Position numbers and translations under genes: made by a program | In this document: in pieces, positions 16,484-22,974 of the stretch | How positions within the stretch are numbered: the first letter of the stretch is position 1 | How the letters are laid out: each line of letters opens with the position of its first letter | Assembly (NCBI RefSeq): GCF_014648555.1 | Contig: NZ_BMRI01000006.1 | Span: 188,849 to 228,725, forward strand | Source: Kitasatospora griseola | GTDB taxonomy: Bacteria > Actinomycetota > Actinomycetes > Streptomycetales > Streptomycetaceae | DNA length: 39,877 bases | Direction: 5' to 3' | Notes under the pieces: model-generated | The model's database searches: none | The model's input: the letters and a program-made list of their open reading frames with translations, nothing else | What the model was told of the DNA's origin: nothing

Positions 16484-17947
16484 CTACCGGCCGCCGCTCT
16501 GCAGGGCCGCCGTCTGCGAAATGGTAGTCGCGATCCGTTCGAGCACCGCGTCGTCGCGTTCGAGCGCGGGCAGCACCGGCCCGTCGGCAGTGCCCCAGCG
16601 GCGGGCGACGGCGTCGGCGGGTTCGCCGGTGAGCAGCGCGGCGGCCTGGGCGGCGGCGCCGAGGGCCACGAGTTCGCGGGCGGCGGGCAGTTGGACGGGG
16701 CGGCCGGAGAGCCGGCGCACCGTGTGCTGCCAGGCCGGGCCCTGGGCGCCGCCGCCGATCAGCAGCAGCGGCTGCGCGGGGTCGGGGGTGTCGGCGCTGG
16801 CAGCAGTGCCGGCGGCGTTGGTGGTGCCGGCGGGCCGGTCGACGGCGAGGACGTCGTCGAGCGCGGCGAGCAGGGAGTACGCGGCGCCGTCGTAGGCGGC
16901 CTGGAGGAGTTGGCCGGCGGTGGTGTCGCGGCGCAGGCCGTGCAGCAGTCCGCTGGCGTGCGGGAGGGCGGGGGTGCGTTCGCCGTCGAGGTAGGGCAGC
17001 AGGACGGCGGCGCCGCCGGGTTCGACGGCTTCCCGGTCGCGGCCGAGCAGGGTGGCGATCCGGTCCACGGCGAGCGTGCAGTTGAGGGTGCAGGCGAGGG
17101 GCAGCCAGTTGTCGAGGGCGTCGGCGAAGCCGGCGACGGTGCCGGTGGGGTCGGCGGGGCGGCTGCGGGCGACGGTGTAGACGGTGCCGGAGGTGCCGAG
17201 GCTGAGCACGGGGGTGCCGGCGGTGAGGCCGAGTCCGAGGGCGGCGGCCATGTTGTCGCCGGTGCCGGTGGCGATCGGGGTGCCGGGGCGCAGCGGTCCG
17301 CCGGCCCGGGCCCGGCCGGCGGGGGTGCCGGTGGGGGCGACGGCGGGGAGCAGGGCGGGGTCGAGTCCGATCCGGGCGAGGACGGCGGGGTGCGGGCCGT
17401 CGGGGGTCCACCAGCCGGTGCCGGAGGCGTCGCCGCGGTCGGTGACGGCGTGCCCGGTGAGGCGTTCGGTGAGGTAGTCGTGCGGGAGTCGGACGGCGGC
17501 GGTGCGGTCGGCGTTCGCGGGTTCGTGGGCGCGCAGCCAGGCCCATTTGGCGGCGGTGAAGGACGCGCCGGGGACGCTGCCGAGTTCGGCGGCCCACCAC
17601 TGCGCGCCGAACTCCCGTACCAGCTCGGCGGCCTGGGGTGCGGAGCGGACGTCGTTCCAGAGCAGCGCGGGCCGGACGGGGCGGCCGGCGGCGTCCAGGG
17701 TGACCAGTCCGTGCTGCTGTCCGCCGATCGCCATCGCCTGGGCGCGGTCGGCCCAACCGGTGGCGGCGACGGCGGTGTTGAGGGCGTCCCACCACTGCTC
17801 GGGGTCGCTCTCCTGCCCGTGCCGGGAGTCGACCCGGTGCGCGGCGCGGCCTTCACCGAGGACGCGTCCGGTGCCGGTGTCGACGGCCAGCGCCTTGGTG
17901 GACTGGGTCGAGCTGTCGACGCCGATCACCACCTGCGGGTGTGCCAT
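16484..17947 (-). CDS. xylB: Xylulokinase
   Basis: 487 residues. ATG 17947 is chosen because AGGAG lies about 10 nt upstream and it starts the family N-terminus VVIGVDSSTQSTKALAVD (FGGY kinase phosphate-1 loop). Also visible are QQHGLVTLD, LLWNDVRS, DASGTGWW, GTGDNMAAALGLG and, near the C-terminus, LLIGGGAQGPAWQ (adenosine-binding motif). It phosphorylates D-xylulose to xylulose 5-phosphate for the pentose phosphate pathway. It is divergent from xylA and followed by the ROK regulator. The frame stays open upstream through a 15-bp repeat array. A GTG at 18067 could in principle add a repetitive 40-residue extension, but I consider it non-coding. Confidence 0.93.
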   Translation of the reverse strand: MAHPQVVIGVDSSTQSTKALAVDTGTGRVLGEGRAAHRVDSRHGQESDPEQWWDALNTAVAATGWADRAQAMAIGGQQHGLVTLDAAGRPVRPALLWNDVRSAPQAAELVREFGAQWWAAELGSVPGASFTAAKWAWLRAHEPANADRTAAVRLPHDYLTERLTGHAVTDRGDASGTGWWTPDGPHPAVLARIGLDPALLPAVAPTGTPAGRARAGGPLRPGTPIATGTGDNMAAALGLGLTAGTPVLSLGTSGTVYTVARSRPADPTGTVAGFADALDNWLPLACTLNCTLAVDRIATLLGRDREAVEPGGAAVLLPYLDGERTPALPHASGLLHGLRRDTTAGQLLQAAYDGAAYSLLAALDDVLAVDRPAGTTNAAGTAASADTPDPAQPLLLIGGGAQGPAWQHTVRRLSGRPVQLPAARELVALGAAAQAAALLTGEPADAVARRWGTADGPVLPALERDDAVLERIATTISQTAALQSGGR

Positions 17948-17970
17948 GGGCTTGCCACTCCTGTCTCTTC

Positions 17971-18120
17971 CGAACGTGTCCTGCCCGAACCTGTCCTGCC
18001 CCGACGGGCCCGGCCCGAGCGCGTACTGCCCGGCCGGGTCCTGCCCGGATGTGCTCAGCCCGAGCACGTCCCGACCGAGGACGCCCCGTCCGAGCGCGTC
18101 CTGCCCGAGCCGTTCCGCGC
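17971..18120. repeat. Ten consecutive degenerate 15-bp repeats upstream of xylB
   Basis: The region divides without gaps into ten 15-mers with consensus CGAGCGNGTCCTGCC. The clearest units are 17971-17985, 17986-18000, 18016-18030 and 18091-18105. Because the period is a multiple of three, every frame across it reads as a pentapeptide repeat (for example GQD every five residues on the minus strand). It lies in the xylB leader, ending 23 nt from the start codon. Confidence 0.85.
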
Positions 18121-18144
18121 GGGGGCTTCCCTCGCGGGCCGACC

Positions 18145-18214
18145 CATATTAATTTGTCTTCCGGCCTTACGAATAGACTTGCGTCGTTCCCGGTCGATCC
18201 GCCGCGGTCGATCC
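18145..18214. promoter_or_regulatory. Divergent xylB/xylA promoter region
   Basis: An AT-rich island (18145-18156, containing TAATAT on the minus strand and TAGACT at 18174-18179 on the plus strand) stands out in this GC-rich DNA and probably holds both divergent -10 regions. CGGTCGATCC is repeated directly at 18191-18200 and 18205-18214, just before the xylA ribosome site, and might be regulatory. Confidence 0.4.
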
Positions 18215-18233
18215 CCAGCGTTTGGAGTGCCCG

Positions 18234-19400
18234 ATGAGCCGACTCACCCCCACCCCCGCCGACAAGTTCACCTTCGGCCTGTGGACGGTCGGCTGGCAGG
18301 GCCGCGACCCGTTCGGCGACGCCACCCGGCGGGCGCTGGACCCGGTCGAGACGGTGGAGCGGCTGGCGTCGCTGGGCGCGCACGGCGTGACGTTCCACGA
18401 CGACGACCTGATTCCGTTCGGCTCCTCGGACGCCGAGCGCGCGGCGGTCGTCAAGCGGTTCGCAGCTGCCCTGGAGTCCACCGGCCTGCGGGTGCCGATG
18501 GCCACCACCAACCTGTTCACCCACCCGGTGTTCAAGGACGGCGCGTTCACCGCCAACGACCGCGACGTGCGCCGCTTCGCGCTGCGCAAGACCATTCGCA
18601 ACATCGATCTGGCCGTCGAGCTGGGCGCCGACGTCTACGTCGCGTGGGGCGGCCGCGAGGGCGCGGAGCACGGCGCGTCGAAGGATGTCCGCACCGCGCT
18701 GGACCGGCTGAAGGAGGCGTTCGACCTGCTCGGCGAGTACGTCGTCGGGCAGGGCTACGACCTGCGCTTCGCGATCGAGCCGAAGCCGAACGAGCCCCGC
18801 GGCGACATCCTGCTGCCGACCATCGGCCACGCACTGGCGTTCATCGAGCGGCTGGAGCGTCCCGAACTGGTCGGCGTGAACCCGGAGGTCGGCCACGAGC
18901 AGATGGCGGGCCTCAACTTCCCGCACGGCATCGCGCAGGCGCTCTGGGCGGGCAAGCTGTTCCACATCGACCTGAACGGCCAGTCCGGCATCAAGTACGA
19001 CCAGGACCTCCGGTTCGGCGCGGGCGACCTGCGCCAGGCGTTCTGGCTGGTCGACCTGCTGGAGTCGGCCGGCTACCAGGGCCCGCGCCACTTCGACTTC
19101 AAGCCGTCGCGCACCGAGGACTTCGACGGCGTGTGGGCCTCCGCGGCCGGCTGCATGCGCAACTACCTGCTGCTGAAGGAGCGCGCCCGGGCGTTCCGCG
19201 CCGACCCCGAGGTGCAGGCCGCGCTGCGCGCCGCCCGGCTCGACCGGCTCGCGGAGCCCACTGCTGCGGACGGCCTCGCCGCCCTGCTCGCGGACCGCAC
19301 CGCGTTCGAGGACTTCGACGTCACCGCCGCCGCCGAGCGCGGCATGGCGTTCGAGCAGCTCGACCAGCTCGCCCTGGAACACCTCCTCGGAGCCCGCTGA
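18234..19400 (+). CDS. xylA: Xylose isomerase
   Basis: 388 residues, the standard size of the Streptomyces enzyme. ATG 18234 has GGAG 6 nt upstream; a TTG at 18222 is not needed. It interconverts D-xylose and D-xylulose (and glucose/fructose) in the cytoplasm. Active-site residues are present: His55 and Asp58 in [12 protein letters not shown], the Glu/Lys pair in [12 protein letters not shown], Glu and His in [14 protein letters not shown], and the Asp cluster in [20 protein letters not shown] that holds the two divalent metals. It is divergent from xylB. Confidence 0.97.
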   Translation: MSRLTPTPADKFTFGLWTVGWQGRDPFGDATRRALDPVETVERLASLGAHGVTFHDDDLIPFGSSDAERAAVVKRFAAALESTGLRVPMATTNLFTHPVFKDGAFTANDRDVRRFALRKTIRNIDLAVELGADVYVAWGGREGAEHGASKDVRTALDRLKEAFDLLGEYVVGQGYDLRFAIEPKPNEPRGDILLPTIGHALAFIERLERPELVGVNPEVGHEQMAGLNFPHGIAQALWAGKLFHIDLNGQSGIKYDQDLRFGAGDLRQAFWLVDLLESAGYQGPRHFDFKPSRTEDFDGVWASAAGCMRNYLLLKERARAFRADPEVQAALRAARLDRLAEPTAADGLAALLADRTAFEDFDVTAAAERGMAFEQLDQLALEHLLGAR

Positions 19401-19402
19401 GC

Positions 19403-19504
19403 CCGCTGCGGTCGACCCGATCGCGGTGGCGGCGGCCGCTGCCGACGCCGATCCCGGTGGCGCGGCCGCTGCGGTCGGCCCGGTCGCGGTGGCGCGGCCG
19501 CTGC
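19403..19504. repeat. Imperfect 30-33-bp direct repeats after xylA
   Basis: CCGCTGC recurs at 19403, 19436, 19466 and 19498, each followed by related GGTCG...GCGGTGGCGCGG sequence. The rest of the gap up to 19712 shows no convincing gene: a frame ending at 19644 has no Shine-Dalgarno and an Ala-rich, repeat-derived N-terminus. Confidence 0.6.
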
Positions 19505-19712
19505 TGGCGCTCGATGGGAGGTTTCTGGCAGCATTGCGCGAGCCGCAGCGGGTGGATGCCGCCCCGGCGCGCCGAAGGGCCCGAGCCCCGCGCGCCCGAC
19601 GCACTGTTCCCGGCCCGATGACGTCTCGACTGCCCGCCGTCTAGCGGCAGTCCCGGTCCGTTCCGACGCAGCGGCGCACCGCACCCCGTCGACCGGAGAG
19701 GTCCGCTTCCGT

Positions 19713-20204
19713 ATGCGCCCCACCCTGTTCACCGTCGAGCGGCCCGGCCCGGGCCGCCTGAGCACCATGGCCCGGCCGCGCGGCGGCGACTGGCTGCCGG
19801 ACGAGCTGGCCGCGCTCGCCGCCGCCGGTGTCACCGACCTGGTCAGCGCGCTGACCTCGGCGGAGGGCGCCGAACTCGGACTGACCGCGGAGCCGGAGCT
19901 CGCCGTCGCCGCCGGGCTGCGCTTCCACAGCGTGCCGATACCGGACTACACCACCCCTTCGCACACCCAAGTGCGGCCCAAGCTCGACGAGTTGACCGGC
20001 CGACTCCGAGCCGGCGGGCAGCTGGTGTTCCACTGCCGGGCCGGTATCGGCCGGTCCTCGCTGCTCGCGGTCTCCGTCCTGATCCTGGACGGCATGGACG
20101 CCGACACCGCGTGGGAGCGCCTGGCCCACGCCCGCGGCCTGCCCGTCCCGGACACCGCCGAGCAGCGCGCCTGGACCGACGCCCTCCACTCCCCTGCGGT
20201 CTGA
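19713..20204 (+). CDS. Small dual-specificity/tyrosine phosphatase-like protein
   Basis: 163 residues; ATG 19713 lies 12 nt after GGAGAGG. The phosphatase signature CX5R is clear in VFHCRAGIGRSS, with the catalytic Cys near residue 110. Upstream, GVTDLVSALTSAEGAELGL and FHSVPIPDY match the entry of cyclin-dependent-kinase-inhibitor-3/DSP-like folds, where an Asp before the P-loop acts as general acid. It has no signal peptide and is cytoplasmic. Substrates could be phosphoproteins or small phosphates. A 17-bp tandem duplication covers its stop codon. Confidence 0.8.
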   Translation: MRPTLFTVERPGPGRLSTMARPRGGDWLPDELAALAAAGVTDLVSALTSAEGAELGLTAEPELAVAAGLRFHSVPIPDYTTPSHTQVRPKLDELTGRLRAGGQLVFHCRAGIGRSSLLAVSVLILDGMDADTAWERLAHARGLPVPDTAEQRAWTDALHSPAV

Positions 20205-20229
20205 CGCCCCCCGCGGTCTGACGCCCCCT
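20196..20229. repeat. 17-bp tandem duplication across a stop codon
   Basis: GCGGTCTGACGCCCCC is present at 20196 and again at 20213, 16 of 17 bases identical and directly adjacent. The first copy contains the TGA of the phosphatase gene, so the duplication left the protein unchanged. Confidence 0.85.
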
Positions 20230-20365
20230 CCGGCCGGCCGCCGATCCCGGCGTTCGGGTGGTCCGTCCGTGTCGCGGCACGCGCGCGCCCGCGCCGGACC
20301 CGGGCCCGCCTACCGTGGGACCCCCGTTCACTGTGCGTGGTGACGGTGGGCCGATGGGAGGGTTG

Positions 20366-22612
20366 ATGTCCTCGTCCGCGTCGAACCGGTCCGAGCCCCC
20401 TCCGGCGGCACCACGCCGCGGGCTGCTGTGGCGGGTGGGCAACTGGTGCGCGCGGCATCCGGTGGTGGTGATCGTCGGGTGGCTGCTGGTGCTGGCGGGC
20501 GTGCAGGCGGCCAACCGGACTGTCGGCGGTACGTACTCGGACGATTTCTCGCTGCCCGGCTCGCAGTCGCAGCACGGCCGCGACGTGCTCCAGGCCCACG
20601 AACCGTCCGCCGGCGGAACGAGCGCGCAGGTGGTGCTGCACGACGACCAGCCGCTGACGGACTTCCAGTCCCAGGTGAACCAGGCCGTGACGTCCCTGCA
20701 GCACCTGCCGCACGTGCTGTCCGCGCAGGACCCGCTGCCCCCGCCGGGGCAGAGCGCGCCGCCCGGCGGCCCGCTCTCCTCGGACGGGCGTACGGCGTAC
20801 ATCACGGTCCGGTTCGACGCCAATCCGTCCACCTTCGGCAGCGACTACCTGCCGCAGGTGGACGCCGCGGTGGCGCCGCTGCGGCAGGCGGGGGTGCAGG
20901 TCGAGTACGGCGGGCCGCTGGGCGAGTTGGCGCGGCCGGCGCCGGACGACCGGGTGAGCGAGCTGATCGGGTTCGCGGTGGCGGTGCTGGTGCTGCTGGT
21001 CGGGTTCGGCAGCGTGATCGCGGCGGGGCTGCCGCTGGTCAGCGCCCTGGTCGCGGTGGTGGTGGGGCTGGGGCTGCTCGGTCTGCTGGCGGCGCTGACC
21101 ACGTTCGCGACGGTCGCACCGACACTCGCCACGATGATCGGACTGGGCGTCGGCATCGACTACGCACTGTTCCTGTTGACCCGTCACCGGCAGAACCTGA
21201 TGGACGGCGCGGACCCGCCGACGGCCGCCGGCCGTGCGGTGGCGACCAGCGGGCGGGCGGTGCTGATCTCTGGCTGCACGGTGGTGATCGCGCTGGCGGG
21301 CCTGTCGGTGTCGGGCATCGCGTTCATGGCGAAGCTGGGCCTCGCCGCGGGCGTCACGGTGGTGACGGCGGTGTGCGGCGCGCTGACGCTGCTGCCCGCG
21401 ATGATGGGCCTGATCGGCCGCCGGATGGATCGTTTCACCGTGCGCACGCCGGTCGCGGAGGGCACCGGGGCGGACGAGGCGTCGGCGACCGGCATGTGGC
21501 ACCGCTACGCGCGGCGGGTCGAGCACCGCCCGTGGTGGTACCTGGCTGCGGGACTGGCGACGGTGGCGGTCCTGGCGGTGCCGCTGCCGTCGATCCAGTT
21601 GGGCCACATCGACGACGGGGCGGATCCGGTGTCGTTCACCGACCGGCGGGCGTTCGACCTGATGTCGGCCGCGTTCGGGCCGGGCTCCAACGGGCCACTG
21701 ACGGTGGTGGTCGACCAGACGACGGTCCCGGCCGCGGACCGTCCCGCGCTCGCGTCCTCGGTGCAGCAGGCGCTGACGAACGTCCCGAACACGGCGAGCA
21801 CCGCGCCATTGCAGACCAGCGGCGACGGCGACGTGCTGTTCACCACCGTCACTCCGGCGCAGGTCCCGCAGGACCGGGCGACCACCGACCTGGTGGGCCA
21901 CCTGACGGACACGGTGCTGCCGGACGCCGCCCGGGGGACGTCGGCGGCCACGTACGTCACCGGCACCACGGCCGCGCAGGTGGACTTCCTCGATCTGGTG
22001 GCGAGCCGGCTGCTGCCGATCATCGCCGTGGTCGTCGCCCTCGCCTTCCTGATCATCCTGCTGGTCTTCCGGGCGCCGCTGGTCGCGTTGAAGGCGGCGG
22101 TCCTCAACCTGGTGTCGATCGCCGCCTCGTACGGGGTGCTGGTCGCGGTGTTCCAGTGGGGTTGGGGCGGGCCGGCGCTGGGCGTGGCGGGCAAGGTCCC
22201 GATCGAGAGCTACGTCCCGATGATGATGTTCGCGATCGTGTTCGGACTCTCGATGGACTACGAGGTGTTCCTGCTGTCCCGGGTGCACGAGCGCTGGCTG
22301 CTCACCGGCGACAGCCGGGGTTCGGTGGCGCACGCGCTGGAGACCACGGCGCGGGTGATCGGCTGCGCGGCGCTGATCATGGTGAGCGTGTTCGCGGCGT
22401 TCATCGTCAGCGACAATGTGGTGATCAAGATGATGGGCCTCGGCCTGGCCGTCAGCGTGCTGATCGACGCGACGGTGGTGCGGCTGCTGATGGTCCCCGC
22501 CGCGATGACGCTGCTCGGCGGCGCCGCCTGGTGGACGCCCCGGTGGATGGACCGGGTGCTCCCGCACATCGACACCGAGGGCACCGACGCCGCACCCTCC
22601 GAGGGGAGTTGA
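20366..22612 (+). CDS. MMPL-family transporter (RND-like)
   Basis: 748 residues from ATG 20366, with GGAGGG 3-8 nt upstream; ATG 20354 is an alternative start. After a first helix (VVVIVGWLLVLAGV) comes a periplasmic loop, then five helices (VAVLVLLVGFGSVIAAGLPL; a DYALF-containing helix; and others), then the same plan again in the second half (LPIIAVVVALAFLIILLVF; FGLSMDYEVFLLSRVHE). The paired IDYALFLLTRHR and MDYEVFLLSRVHE motifs are typical of actinobacterial MMPL proteins that export lipids or small hydrophobic molecules. It ends 198 nt before the lanthipeptide precursor. Export of the modified peptide is an inference only. Confidence 0.93.
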   Translation: MSSSASNRSEPPPAAPRRGLLWRVGNWCARHPVVVIVGWLLVLAGVQAANRTVGGTYSDDFSLPGSQSQHGRDVLQAHEPSAGGTSAQVVLHDDQPLTDFQSQVNQAVTSLQHLPHVLSAQDPLPPPGQSAPPGGPLSSDGRTAYITVRFDANPSTFGSDYLPQVDAAVAPLRQAGVQVEYGGPLGELARPAPDDRVSELIGFAVAVLVLLVGFGSVIAAGLPLVSALVAVVVGLGLLGLLAALTTFATVAPTLATMIGLGVGIDYALFLLTRHRQNLMDGADPPTAAGRAVATSGRAVLISGCTVVIALAGLSVSGIAFMAKLGLAAGVTVVTAVCGALTLLPAMMGLIGRRMDRFTVRTPVAEGTGADEASATGMWHRYARRVEHRPWWYLAAGLATVAVLAVPLPSIQLGHIDDGADPVSFTDRRAFDLMSAAFGPGSNGPLTVVVDQTTVPAADRPALASSVQQALTNVPNTASTAPLQTSGDGDVLFTTVTPAQVPQDRATTDLVGHLTDTVLPDAARGTSAATYVTGTTAAQVDFLDLVASRLLPIIAVVVALAFLIILLVFRAPLVALKAAVLNLVSIAASYGVLVAVFQWGWGGPALGVAGKVPIESYVPMMMFAIVFGLSMDYEVFLLSRVHERWLLTGDSRGSVAHALETTARVIGCAALIMVSVFAAFIVSDNVVIKMMGLGLAVSVLIDATVVRLLMVPAAMTLLGGAAWWTPRWMDRVLPHIDTEGTDAAPSEGS

Positions 22613-22631
22613 TCACGCGTCGGAATCCGAG

Positions 22632-22654
22632 CGCACACGTCCCACTTGTGTGCG
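22632..22654. promoter_or_regulatory. Inverted repeat upstream of the lanthipeptide promoter
   Basis: CGCACAC and GTGTGCG (22632-22638 and 22648-22654) are perfect 7-bp arms around 9 nt. It ends 28 nt before the -35 box of the precursor gene. With no T-run it is more likely a regulator site than the MMPL terminator. Confidence 0.4.
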
Positions 22655-22682
22655 AACTGTGAACCCAGTGTGTCCCGCCCTC

Positions 22683-22711
22683 TTGTCAGGTGCACCAATG
22701 CTCCCTACCTT
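22683..22711 (+). promoter_or_regulatory. Promoter of the lanthipeptide operon
   Basis: TTGTCA (22683-22688), a 17-nt spacer and TACCTT (22706-22711) match a vegetative-type promoter well. Transcription would start near 22718, giving a leader of about 93 nt before the precursor. Confidence 0.55.
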
Positions 22712-22810
22712 CATCCTCCAGGACTCCAGCCCCACCGGGCCGGAGCCGTCCACGGCGTCACCCGAGCCGCGGAGCAACGCCGGAGACACCACACAACCTG
22801 GAGGCGTCAC

Positions 22811-22972
22811 ATGCCCGTTGCCACCCTCACCGAGATTCGCGACGCCGGTCCGCTGCTGGTCGACGACGAGATCCTCGTCTTCGAGGACGACGACCGCGCC
22901 GACCACGACCCCACGGCCTGCCTGGCCGACCCGTGGGTCACCGCCACCACCCGCTTCGCCTGCGACCGCTGA
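22811..22972 (+). CDS. lanA: Lanthipeptide precursor peptide (class IV-like)
   Basis: 53 residues from ATG 22811, with a strong GGAGG at 22800-22804. Residues 1-30 are an acidic leader with a hydrophobic helix (TEIRDAGPLLVDDEILVFED). Residues 31-53 are the probable core: two Cys (37 and 51), four Thr (35, 44, 46, 47), one Trp (42) and no Ser. Up to two rings are possible and, because only Thr can be dehydrated, both would be methyllanthionines; the ring pattern cannot be decided by eye. The stop is 2 nt before the synthetase start, so both are translated together. No leader protease is encoded nearby. The leader/core boundary is inferred. The product does not match any named lantibiotic I recall. 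Confidence 0.85.
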   Translation: MPVATLTEIRDAGPLLVDDEILVFEDDDRADHDPTACLADPWVTATTRFACDR

Positions 22973-22974
22973 CG

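Noticed and set aside
17948..18067. N-terminal extension of xylB from GTG 18067
   Set aside because: The 40 residues are a translation of the 15-bp repeat array; ATG 17947 has a good ribosome site and begins the family N-terminus.
16004..19621. Plus-strand open frame of about 1200 codons
   Set aside because: It runs antisense to ROK and xylB, then through xylA in a wrong frame. Its length comes only from the rarity of stops in GC-rich DNA.
19426..19644. Short gene after xylA
   Set aside because: It has no ribosome site, and its N-terminus is a translated DNA repeat.
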